Of a DNA stretch of 64,000 bases, positions 25,172 to 36,415 are shown one piece after another. A program made the translations under genes and the position numbers. The notes beneath the pieces were generated by a model that saw only the letters and a list, made by a program, of their open reading frames with translations, made no database searches and was not told the origin of the DNA. The first letter of the stretch is position 1; each line of letters begins with the position of its first letter. This stretch comes from Corylus avellana (lineage: Eukaryota; Streptophyta; Magnoliopsida; Fagales; Betulaceae): contig NC_081546.1 in NCBI RefSeq assembly GCF_901000735.1, positions 20,825,952-20,889,951 of the forward strand, written 5' to 3'.

Positions 25172-27003
25172 TTGTTGAGGAAGGAAATATTGTCAATGGT
25201 CATAAAATGATTGAAAAAGGAAAAGATCAAATTTGCAACGTTAACATTCCATCTACATAAGCGATTTCCTTTTATAGAAGATCACAACATTAATTCTTAA
25301 CGACTATGTAAACCAAACCATTTTGTATAAATACACCCTCATGTAAATCGATTATAATCAAGCAATATACAAGTATTATTCTTTTCATTCACTTGGGTTT
25401 TATCATGGTATTAGAGCATAGTCTTGATTATGAAAGAATACAAAAACTCTATTTCTACAATTGAAAAACAGAGTCTCGTTTTTCATGGTACCTGTTGCAC
25501 TTCATTATTTTTTTTGTTGCAGTGTCTCGGCAATATCTTTCATGATTACTTTGGGTGCTAGTTTCACTCGTTTTCGCCGGTCAGAAAATGTTCGGGCTGT
25601 CTTCCACTCGTCAGTGGTCCTCATTGGTCAGAGGCCACCATTTTCAGCGTCATGCTAGCGACCCAGTGGTGGTTGTTTGATCAAAGGTCACCAATTCACA
25701 CCCCAAGGATTTGCCTATTCCAATCCTTGCTCAGAGGCCCTCCCCGCTCCAACCCGCACTCAACCCGTGCTTATTAGTGTTGCGGCAGCCAGTCTTCTCA
25801 CTCCTGTTGCACACCCACGTTGTAGCCACTGACCCACAATCAGAGTTTCTCTTTCCAATTTTTTGGCTTGTTCTGGTCTGCCAGTTCAGAATCACCCAGA
25901 TTCACCTCCGCTTGAGCACGTTCTGTTGACTTCTTTGTGTATCCTATAATCACACCAAAGAGGAAGGAGATCCTTTTTTCAGCTTTTAGGTAAATTCTTA
26001 CCTTTATCTCTTTTCTTTCTTTTTTTTTTTTTTTTTTTTTTTTAAGCTTTCTTTTGGTTGGATCATACCTAGCTCGTGAGTGGAACCAATTTAAACCATT
26101 TACCCATTTTTTTACCAAGCCCACAAACCAATAGCTTATTTCTTTTTTTTTTTTTTTTTTTTCCTTTTTGTCCAAGTCCATTTATTATTTATAGAAGCCC
26201 ACAATCCAATCTGCCTCTCAATTATACTACATGTAGTTTAGGCTGGTTACACATCACGCTAAGCTACAAGTAGTTTAGTGTTAGAGTCAAAAAAAAAAAA
26301 AAAGAAAAAAAAAAAGGACTGAAACCACCACTCCCACAACCTCCGCACCTCCTTCTCAAGATCCCAATCATCATCTATACCTCCACCATCCCGACCATCT
26401 AGGTCTGGTATTGGCATCCCAGTCTCTTAATGGAGAAAATTATCAAATATAGAGCCGAGCAATCACTATGGCTCTCAGCGCCAAGAACAAACTCGAATTT
26501 ATTGACGGGGCCATCTCTCCACCAGCAACCTCCTCCAAAGATTTTCCGCAACGGAGCCATTGCAACAATATGGTAAAATCTTGGTTATTAAATTCTATTT
26601 CTAATGACATTTGCACTAGTTTTATTTATTGTAACCTTGCGAGCGACATCTGGTTGGATCTTAAAGAGCAATTTTCTTAAGTGAATGGTCCCCGCATGTT
26701 TCAACTAGAGTAAGATATCAGCACCCTCGTTCAAGGCACCATGCCTATCACCACATACTTTTCAAAACTAAAAGGATTATGGGATGAACTATCCGCAATT
26801 CAACCCAACGCCCCTTGCACCTATGGCGCACTAAAAGAGGGCCTCAAACTTCAGCAATGTCAGCGTACCATAAAGTTCCTCATGGGTCTCAATGAGTCAT
26901 ATGCATCTGTTTGGGAACATATCCTCTTGATAGAACCATTGCCTTCAGTCAATCATGCATATGCCTTAGTCCTTCAAGAGGAACGCCAACACCACATTAC
27001 CAC
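25172..27003 (+). mobile_element. Copia retrotransposon, 5' part
   Basis: A Copia-like LTR ends at 25405 (ggttttatca) and is followed by the primer-binding site tggtattagagc (25406-25417). Its left border is uncertain; tgttgagg at 25172 is one candidate. The leader is long and contains poly(T) runs at about 26020-26043 and 26141-26162. gag follows at 26310-27003, then a gap. No pol is seen beyond the gap. Confidence 0.65.
26310..27003 (+). pseudogene. Copia gag (UBN2-type) fragment
   Basis: Translation gives SQDPNHHLYLHHPDH, LASQSLNGENYQI, a TAG where Trp is usual, then SRAITMALSAKNKLEFIDGA, SWLLNSISNDICTSFIY, DLKEQFS with a TAA, further stops, and PITTYFSKLKGLWDEL to YALVLQEERQHH. This order matches the Copia gag amino-terminal and UBN2 regions. 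At least three stops make it non-functional. Confidence 0.85.
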
Positions 27004-27103
27004 NNNNNNNNNNNNNNNNNNNNNNNNNNNNNNNNNNNNNNNNNNNNNNNNNNNNNNNNNNNNNNNNNNNNNNNNNNNNNNNNNNNNNNNNNNNNNNNNN
27101 NNN
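27004..27103. other. assembly gap (100 N)
   Basis: Cuts the Copia gag; no Copia sequence is recognised to its right. Confidence 0.99.
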
Positions 27104-27123
27104 TACATAGCTTTGCATAACAT

Positions 27124-27166
27124 ATCATATCATAACATAACATAACATAACATAACATAACATTTA
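27124..27166. repeat. CATAA microsatellite
   Basis: Pentanucleotide cataa repeated about seven times beside the assembly gap, followed by non-coding sequence to 27816 in which I see no gene. Confidence 0.8.
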
Positions 27167-27826
27167 ATAACATACATAACATCATAAGCAAATTTAATCA
27201 AAATGGGTAAAACTGGCTTGCATCACTTATCCCCTGGAGTTTGCTAAGTGTTACCACACTTAACCGCAAAGTTGCTAATAATTTATCCATCTCATAGCTT
27301 TGAGGTGTTGAGCGTGTAACCCACTCAACCGCTAAGCTGTTAGGCAACTTTGTTTCCCCCTTCCTAACATCAGGGTGTCAAGAGCATAATCTCTCCCTGA
27401 TCGCTGGGCTTTACATGCATTCATAAATAACATTATCCACTTTTGCAAATACATTTTCCTTCTAAAACTCAACTTTTTTTCATAAATTATTTCCTTTGGA
27501 AACACATTTTCATTTAACACATATGCAAAACATTTCAAAATATATTCATACGCATAATTAAAATAGTTGGACTCAACAAAATATAGTTAACATGCTTTTG
27601 TAAAATAATGCAGGGTCAGTAAGTTTGAATTTATCAGCTCGAGCTTAAATGCCTTTAATGCAGTCTCCTTCATCAATATACTTTATGCATTACTATTGTA
27701 TTTTTCACATTAAAATGAATTTATTTTATTTTATTCCTAAGCCTCATTTTAAATCCTAGGATCCTTAAAATACTTCAAGAAACATTATTTTTATGCTTTG
27801 TCTTTATCCTAAAAATTTGGACAGCA

Positions 27827-30800
27827 AATAGTTCACGTTCCAAGGGTCTTCTTATATGGAGAAAAAAGGAGGTAGCGGCTGTTGATAAAATCCTGCAGGA
27901 AAAAAATCAGAAGCTGGAAGCAATGCAGCAGGACATGGAAAATTCGGATAAGGAGCAAATGAAGGGGCTGCAACGTGAACTGCAGGAACTCTTGGAGAAG
28001 GAGGAAATAAAATGGAAACAAAAATCTAAGGTGGCATGGCTTAAAGAGGGGGATAAAAACACAAAATACTTCCATGCATGTGCATCCCAAAGAAAACATA
28101 TGAATGAGATATCTAGTATTATTGATGAGTAGGGGAGTTTTTGGGAATCAAAGGAGGATGTGGAGAAGGCGTTTGTGAGTTATTACCAGTCCTTATTCAC
28201 GTCTACAGCTCCCTCTAATTTTGATATTTGTTTGGCTGAGTTGGAATGCCGCATGACCCATGATATGAATGAGGCTCTGATGAAGGAGTTTTCCAGAGAC
28301 GAGGTTGTGGCTGCTGTGAATCAAATGTCACCCCATAAGGCACCCGGACCTGATGGTTTCTCTGCGGGTTTTTACCAAGATAACTGGAAGGTTGTGGGTG
28401 AGGAGGTATGTCAATCTGTTCTTACTATTTTAAACTCTGGCATAGTAGATAAGGAGCTTAATTTTACTTATATAGTGCTTATTCCTAAAACGACAAACCC
28501 CTCAAGGGTGACGGAGTTTAGCCCAATAAGTCTATGTAATGTTTTTTACAAGATTATTTCCAAAGTTATTGCTAATAGAATGAAGGTGGTCATGCCAAGT
28601 TTGATTTCTATGAATCAAAGTGCGTTTGTACCTGGGAGATTGATTTCGGATAACATACTAGCAGCGTACGAGACGTTGCACTCGATGCATACCCGAATGT
28701 GGGGGAAGAAGGGATACATGGCCATAAAATTGGATATGAGCAAGGCTTACGACCGAGTAGAATGGAATTTTTTGGAGGCCATTATGCGGCGAATGGGCTT
28801 TACAGAGAGATGGATTAATCTGACCATGGCATGTGTCCGTACGGCCAATTATTCCATTTTGGTGAATGGGATCCCAGCCGGTCACATTTTTCCCTCTCGG
28901 GGAATACGACAAGGTGACCCTATTTCCCCGTACCTGTTTTTACTATGCGCGGAAGCCTTAAGCTCTCTCCTTGAAAAGGCGGGTCGAAGAGGGTACATTG
29001 AAGGAGTCCCTACTTCTCGTAGTGGACCAAGAATTAACCACCTATTTTTTGCAGATGACTCCTTATTGTTTTGCAGAGCTGATTTGCGACATTGGCATCG
29101 GATTTCGGAAGTTCTAAGTACTTATGAAGGGGCTTCTGGCCAAAGACTAAATAGAGACAAAACAGCTCTCTTTTTTAGTAGGAACACTGAGCCCCGAGTG
29201 AAACAGCAAATTTTAGAGGTGGCAGGCATCCCTGAGTCACAGAGATTTGACACGTATTTGGGACTTCCAGCTCTTGTAGGGAGGGCAAAAATGGCCGAAT
29301 TCCAAGGCATTAAGGCACGGGTGTGGAAGAGGCTGCAAGACTGGAAGCTAAATTTTTTATCCCAAGCTGGAAAAGAGATCTTGCTTAAGGCGGTTATTCA
29401 AGCGATCCCAACCTATAGTATGAGTGTCTTTCTACTACCAAAAACTTTGTGTCATGATTTAAATTCGTTGATGCAAAACTTTTGGTGGGGCCATCGCTCC
29501 AATGACAACCGTATTCATTGGATGAGTTGGGAGAAATTGGGGATGTCAAAGACACAAGGCGGTATGGGATTTCGAGACCTTAGTGTCTTCAACCAAGCTC
29601 TCTTGGCTAAACAATGTTGGCGACTTTGGGTATTACCGGATAGCTTAACGGCAAGAATTCTTAAAGCGAAATACTATCCCAAATGTTCGATTTTGGAGGC
29701 ACAATTGGGGACCAAACCTTCATTCGCTTGGAGGAGTATCCAAGGAGCTTGCAAGGTTGTCAATGATGGGTTGTTTTGGCGTATTGGGACTGGATCCCAG
29801 GTCAGAATATGGGGAGACAAATGGCTCAATAACCCATCCACTTATATGGCTCAATCTCCTCCAAGATTACTTAATGTTGAAGCAAAGGTGGAGGACTTGA
29901 TTGACCATGATCGAAAGGGGTGGAATATAACACTTATCGAGAGAATTTTTAATGAGGCGGATCGAGAAGCCATTTATTCTGTTCCAATTAGTTTCACTAA
30001 CCAACCGGATAAGTTGGTGTGGCGAGGAACCAAGAACGGAGTGTTCACGGTAAGAAGTGCATACCATATGATGAAGGAACAAGAAAATGAGAGCCAGCCA
30101 GAAAGCTCTAGCCAGAGAGGGAACAATGTCTTATGGAAAGGAATATGGGAGATGCACTCTCCTAATGTGGTGAAAAAATTTATGTGGAGGGCCTGCAGGA
30201 ATATACTCCCAACTAGGGAGAATCTGATGAGGAGAAAGGTGATTGAGGATCCTTTATGTCCTATCTGTAACTTGGAGATTGAGTGAACGCTGCATGTTCT
30301 TTGGGACTGCATTGCAGCAAGAGACGTTTGGGGGGTGAGCCGGATGTTCTTCCAGAAATGTTCCCTTAGAGGACCAGATTTCCTCCAGGTGGCCGAAGGT
30401 GTCTTTGAGATGGGGGGCGATAAACTCTTTCGACTTTTCTCAGAAATATCTAGAAGGATATGGTTGAGAAGAAACGGCTAGATTTATGATAAAACCTTCT
30501 CTCACCCGAATCAGATCTCTCATGATGCGGAAATGGCAATGCAGGACTATGAGAATGCGAATGCGGTGGAAGACAAAAAAATTATGGAGAGAAGGGAGCA
30601 ACTTCCCAGGTGGGGAAAACCAGCTAGAGGATGGATGAAAGTGAATGTAGATTCAGCTCTCAACAAGAAAGAAGGCAAAATGGGCTTTGGGTTAGTCATG
30701 CGTGACCATGAAGGTAGAGTTATAGTGGCTAAAAGTATTGTGCGGTTGGGAAAGTGGGACTCAGCAGCTGCGGAGGCGTTAGCAGCATATTTTGGTGTCA

Positions 30801-31021
30801 TATCTGGTCATGAACAGGGAGTGCAGCAACTAATTCTAGAAGGAGATGCCAAGCAAATTACCGAAGCCATTAAAGACGAAGGCCAAAATCTTAGTCTGTT
30901 AGGCCAGTTGATTAAGGATGTCAGGTTTGGGCTAAATGCTATTCCTATGTGGAATGTAGAGCATGTACATCGCGAGGCGAATAAGGCGGCTCATAGACTA
31001 GCTAAATTGGCTCTCACATAA
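27827..31021 (+). pseudogene. LINE ORF2: reverse transcriptase, zf-RVT, RNase H
   Basis: One reading frame runs from the first base of the insertion to TAA at 31019-31021, broken only by TAG 28130-28132, TGA 30284-30286 and TAG 30479-30481. It has KVAWLKEGDKNTKYFHA, RT motifs KAPGPDGFSAGFY, FSPISLCNVFYKIISKVIA, KLDMSKAYDRVEW, GIRQGDPISPYLF and the catalytic LFFADDSLLF. A zf-RVT region follows (VVKKFMWRACRNILPTRENL, CPICNLEIE), then RNase H (MKVNVDSAL, AAEALAAY, LEGDAKQI, HREANKAAHRLA), whose acidic residues are all present. The endonuclease is lost by truncation, so it could not retrotranspose autonomously even without the stops. Confidence 0.93.
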
Positions 31022-31152
31022 GCCAATGATATTGTATGGTTGGAAGAGGAACCTCCTTGTATTAGAGACATTGTATTGACAGAGCAATTGTTTTGTCAAT
31101 GATCCATTAATAATATTGATCAACACATTTCAAAAAAAAAAAAAAAAAAAAA
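27827..31152 (+). mobile_element. 5'-truncated LINE (L1-type) with target duplication
   Basis: Flanked by TTGGACAGCA at 27817-27826 and 31153-31162 and ending in a 20-base poly(A) at 31133-31152, the signature of target-primed reverse transcription. The insert begins inside ORF2, after the endonuclease region, and includes RT, a zinc-ribbon region and RNase H. 3326 bp. Confidence 0.93.
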
Positions 31153-31956
31153 TTGGACAGCATAACGACATGTTTGCAATATATTGGTATCAATTGACAT
31201 CATAATGACATATCTAAACACCTTAATACTATTTGGGCATCATAAGGACTATATAGCATTTTTTTTTCTTCATACTTTCATATGGGCATTACCATTAGTG
31301 TAATATTTCATAAAAATCTCTAACATTACATGCATTACTTGAGCATCACAACGGCGCTATTGTAAAATCTCTAATAAAATTTAAGTAGTACAACGACGTA
31401 TTTATAATATTTAAAGTGATGATTGTATATAATATATTTTCCTGAGATATACATTCACACTTTCCCTAGCAATTTAGATATCATAACAACATAAATTAAA
31501 TTCTAATAATTAGAATGGACATAAACTAATGATAAAAGAATTATGCCTAGCACTCCCACTTGATGAAGCTCCAAAGATTAAAACCTATATATTTTTCTAC
31601 TTATTACTCACTTTCTTTTTCTTACACTTTTTTGCTTTCTTTTGAACAATTAGTACGAAAAAGAGAGATCGCCTGGGATGATAAAATTACCGCACTGCCA
31701 AGCCTATTTATAGGCAGAGGTTTAGGACACACTTGGAATTATATAAAAAGAAAACTCAAGTGGTAGTGGGCGGGTGCTTATAAAGAATGCTTTAGGTTCA
31801 ATAACTTTACAGTAGGCATAAAAATCAGCTAGCTTATAGAGCCTTTGAGGACATTTGAGAACATTTTGTGGACCTAGAATTTGAAATAGGCGTGAACCAA
31901 CTTGTAGAGCTTTTAAAAATTATATTATTATTTTAAAGTCCACTAGTTGGAATATC

Positions 31957-31990
<34 letters not shown>

Positions 31991-32199
31991 CCACCGAGTT
32001 TTGTCATCTTGTTATCCTATTTGAGATCACCCTATTATATCACAACTTCTATTCTAAGGTCTCCAATTTTTATACGACATGTAACGTAACAACTAAAATT
32101 TCTCGAGCATAGAATAACTATCTGAAATGAAATGACTGATGACGTTGTGGTAGTCAATTTAGCAAGAGAGATTAGAAAGTATTATTGATAATAGTGTAT

Positions 32200-32247
<48 letters not shown>

Positions 32248-32734
32248 ATAATAGTATTACTGGCCCATGGTTCCAACGTACATACATTCTAACACCGCAA
32301 GCACTGCCAAGCAGGTGCATCCTCGCAGTTTCCCATCAACACTTTCCTTTTCGTCGTGGCTTAATTCACTTGCTCACATGCTCACATTTTACTTTTTTTT
32401 TTTTTTGCAGGTTTGTATCTTCTGCATTATTTCTAACAGTATCTACATGCTTTTTCACAGATAAAAGAGACTGGAGAAAATCATCCACTAGATTATAACG
32501 TGTCTTAATTTGCTTCTCTTTTCATTCTCCATTATTCCAAGAACCAGATGTCAAAGATTGAGTGGACCATTTATGTTCTTCTTCATTCTTATGTTGAATA
32601 AGAATGAAAGCGCGATATGAAGGGAGGAAAGATCGCGAGTCTTTCCCCTTTTTATTGGTCATGAGCTCTAGTAAGTATATAACTTCTTGTTGAAATTACT
32701 TCAATCTTCACATTCACAAGTGAAGGATGGATAG
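31153..32734. other. non-coding, with AT microsatellites
   Basis: AT dinucleotide tracts lie at about 31958-31987 and 32206-32240, the second framed by the inverted words ttattgataatagt and its near copies. From about 32300 (gcatcctcgcagtttcccat) it resembles the upstream region of the ankyrin gene at 43764. Confidence 0.65.
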
Positions 32735-33359
32735 ATGCATGTTGAAGAAGAGAATATGGTTTCACTCTATCAAGCCTCTCTCAATGGGTGTGTAAGCACC
32801 TTGAACACCTTGATCCAAACAGATCCACTTCTCCTTAATAAAGTTTCACTCACATCTTTTAGTGAGACCCCCTTACACATTGCAGCTTTGCTTGGCCACC
32901 TTGAATTTACTAGAGTTCTTGTCAGCAAAAACTCTAAACTTGCAGAAGAGGTAGACTCATCGGGATGAACTCCTCTCCACTTGGCTTCTGCTGAAGGCCA
33001 CACCGAGATAGTAAAAGCATTGTTGGAAGCAAATACAAGTGTTTGCTTTTCTTTTGATCAAGATGAGAAAATTCCTCTCCACTTTGCCGCAATCACAGGA
33101 AGAATAGAGATAATAAAAGAGTTAATTATTGCTCAACCAGACTCCATCAGGGTGAATCTCAATGGAGAGAGTACTGTTTTGCACTTGTGTGTTCACTACA
33201 GTCATTTGGATGCTCTGAAATTGCTAATGGAATCAGCTGATTGTGATGAATTTCGCAACTCTAAAGACCACGATGGTAACTCCATATTGCATTTAGCTGT
33301 GATGCTCAAACAAATTAAGGTGCGTTAACTATATCTATGGCTACTCTCTTAGAATTTTT

Positions 33360-33390
<31 letters not shown>

Positions 33391-34503
33391 CAACTATCAA
33401 GAAATGATTTGAGATCTAGACTTCTTGGTTTTCCTTCCCTTCTACGTAAGTTTGTTTGTATTTATAAATTAGGACTCAATGTTTAAATTGGAAGAAGATA
33501 TATTTGTAGAATAAGTAAAAACATCATTCGATGTGGTTAACTTAAATTTTTTTGGTTTTTTTTTTTTTTTTGAAGTGCTTTTAGAGTTTTCTATTAGTAT
33601 AGTTTGGCTGAAACAATAATGTGGTGATAGTGCAGGCCATAAAATACTTACTTTCATTAGCGGAAATAAAAAGAGATGCTAATGGCATGAGCAAGATTGG
33701 TTACACAGCTTTAGATGTCGTAGAGATCTGTCCAAGAGACTTTAAATGTTTTTGAAATCCAAAGCATTTTAAAGGAAGCCGGTGTCAGAAGATCAATGGA
33801 TCTAAATTCTTCCCTACCATTAACACCGAGTCGTTTTGTTACTGTTGATGAAGCACGATTAGCACTGTCTAGACAGCCAACTCGATCAAGTTTCAGGAGA
33901 TGTTGGGGATACGTGTGTTCATCATTAGTAAAACACTTGAAGTACCAGGAAAATTGGATCGAGGAAACACGTGGCACATTGATGGTAGTGGCCACTGTGA
34001 CTGCAAGCATGGCTTTCCAAGCTGGGATAAATCCACCAGCTGGCGTTTGGCAGCAAAATACATCCAATTCCACCGGTTCCAATTGTGGGGAAGATGATAT
34101 ATGTCAAGCCGGCACAGCAGTTTTATCTTATTCCAATTCCAATTCAAATGAATACCGATATCGATCCTTCATATCTTGCAATACCATCTCTTTCATTGCA
34201 TCTGTGTGCGTCCTATTTTTAGTCATTAGTGGATTTCCTCTTACGACCAACTTCTTTATGTGGTTTTTGACTTTAAGCATGAGCATCTCAGTCGCGTCCA
34301 TGACATATGCCTATATATTTGCAGTGGCTTTGGTGACCCCGGTTGAAGTATTTTCTGTATGTGGCTCATTGGTCCAAATATTAGGAGATATTTGGACTGG
34401 AGTGATTGTGATCGTTATTGTGACTCACATTATTCGCCCACTCTCTTGGATGGTGAAGAAGTTGCGTAATTTTAGACGCAAGTCAATAACGGGTCAAGCA
34501 TAA
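32735..34503 (+). pseudogene. ankyrin-repeat/PGG membrane protein gene B
   Basis: Two exons: 32735-33319 (585 bp, ends AAG before gtgcgt) and 33636-34503 (starts after GTGCAG), phase 0. Exon 1 encodes ankyrin repeats (SETPLHIAALLGHLEFTRVL, TPLHLASAEGHTEIVKAL, IPLHFAAITGRIEIIKEL). Exon 2 encodes the linker and a PGG domain (ETRGTLMVVATVTASMAFQA, then GINPPAGVWQ) with about four hydrophobic segments. ITN1/ACD6 relatives are membrane proteins linked to salt or defence responses. Lesions are TGA at 32966-32968 (CGA in copy D) and an extra T in the run at 33749-33753 that shifts the frame before the PGG domain. A 4-bp deletion near the start removes the first ATG, but ATG at 32735 restores the frame. 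Likely inactive. Confidence 0.88.
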
Positions 34504-35437
34504 AACCAAGCTAATGTCTAAGAGGAAAATTCTGGTGATCATAATTTGGGTTTAGTATTTTAGAATAAAAATATTATCAAGTCATTGATAAGAAAGAAGT
34601 TGTTAGGGGTAAGGTTTAGGTAATCTCATTGTAATATTTATCTTTATGCCATGGTCATTGAATTCTATTAGGATTATTGGGTGATATTATGTATAAATCT
34701 AGTGGTTTAAACATGAATAAAGCATGTTGAAAATTCTCTCAGTAAATTATAGTTGAAGAATGCCAGCTATTTCAAAGTCTTCTGAATTTTGTCTAAAAGT
34801 TCTTTTGAGTTGATAGTTAGTGATTTAACGATTTGTCATTGCATTATCTTTCTTGCCCATTGCGAACATCGAGCATTTCCGGGTCGAGAAGCTTGGGTAT
34901 GCACATCGATCTAGTTGAGGAGGCTTCGGTTGGAGATGGGAAAATTGTGAAGATTAAGGGCATTAAGGACATGGGTCAGACCGGCTGGTGATAGTTGACG
35001 GACACGCGCAGGGGGAGATAAATGGTGGTATTAATTGAGGAAGGGGCAGATTACTAATACTAATATCTTGGAGGAGAATGGATTTGGCATGAGACATTGA
35101 TGTGTTGAGAAGCTTTAGCTATCATTGGCGTCAATATTCAATCATGCCACCTAATTGGGTCTTCTCGCTTTTGACTTAGACATTGATATATTTGATTCAA
35201 GTTTGTGGTCCTGCGTAGAATTCCACTACGCGGCTTTCGCGTCATTCATGCCCATATCTATCGATATGAATCCATTTTTGTAACAAATATTCATCAATTC
35301 CTGGAATTAAAAGTCAAAAAGTTTATATAAGGATCAGAGTTGATTATGTGGGTCAAATGACTCTCTTTCCAGACTCACCACTATTTTCGTTTTAAAAAAA
35401 AACTATAATTTTTTATTTTATTTTTTTTCTGGCCTAG
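34504..35437. other. tandem-unit spacer
   Basis: No gene. From about 35080 (gagacattgatgtgttgaga) it is the conserved spacer seen also at 3800-4100, 23100-23265 and 45840-46010. Confidence 0.65.
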
Positions 35438-35528
35438 ATGATCACTTTCACTCACGGCCCCTATTCGTTTAAAATGAGGCAATATATTGAAGGTATCAAT
35501 AAAGGTCTTGGTTTAATCATAAAGATTC

Positions 35529-35610
35529 ATGGGTTTCTCTGCCGTATTTCGTCCTCTCATTCTCATCGTATATTCATCGCTTCCATCTTTACCATGCCTT
35601 ATTTCGTCCT
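35529..35610 (+). pseudogene. orphan signal-peptide exon, copy B (frameshifted)
   Basis: Starts ATGGGTTTCTCTGCCG like the other copies, but has a 2-bp insertion (atcgtatattc against atcgtattc). It also lacks the last 20 or so bases, including the splice donor. Confidence 0.6.
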
Positions 35611-36244
35611 CAAATTTTCCTACCATGCATATGATATGGTATTTATCCCTATTCCCTAAAACCGCTTCATATGCTTTTCCTTTTCTTTTGGCTCGTTAGA
35701 GTTAGCTGGAATCCACCTCTGGTCCCCAGAGTTAGCTGGAATCTTCCTACCACCGGTTGCCCGAATCTACAGTTGAAGTTTCACATTCTAAACAAACAGG
35801 GTCTCAATTTTATTTTTTATTTTATTTTATTTTAATTTTATTTTATTTTAAAGTGCATGTGTTTTAGTAATTTTTGTTTAATTCCAGTGAAAATGTAATG
35901 TTTTCGTCAAAGTGATTAGAGAATATCTTCTTTAAGGTCTTGGTACAAACCAAGACATTTGTGTCTTCTAATAAAAGGTTGACACTTCAGCTTGGAACAA
36001 GAAAACTAAATGGGAACACAACACCGGATCATACCAAATTTATACCTTAAAAAACTCTTCATCTACCATTTACATTAACCACCCATTACACCGCGGCCAT
36101 GTTGGTAAGTTTTCCCTGATCTCTGTCCCTCTCTCTTTCCGGGATCATCCGTTAGGTTCATCCGCTTCAAACCACGGTCTTGATTCCATCAAGCTGCACT
36201 CCATGGTAGTTTTGGTCTAAGTTTGTTGCGATGGGCATGGGTAG

Positions 36245-36322
36245 CGCAAAATTGAAGAAATCACAAAGTTGAGTGTTGATGTATCAATGGTTGGGTTGGT
36301 CGAAGTACATGGTCTTTCTTAG
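36245..36322 (+). other. conserved coding-like segment, copy B
   Basis: Frame RKIEEITKLSVDVSMVGLVE, then VHGLS and TAG. Related to 5313 and 48487; more diverged. Confidence 0.35.
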
Positions 36323-36415
36323 GCATTGTTGCAGAACTACAAAGCTTGGATGAAGGAAACAAATTAGGCTTGACAAGGGTGGGTTCACGCAATTTGGGTT
36401 GGGCAGGTTTGTGAT

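Noticed and set aside
25840..26181. Lysine-rich open frame on the minus strand
   Set aside because: Arises from poly(T) tracts in the Copia leader.
27104..27200. CRISPR-like short repeats (CATAA)
   Set aside because: Simple pentanucleotide microsatellite without spacers in a plant nuclear context.
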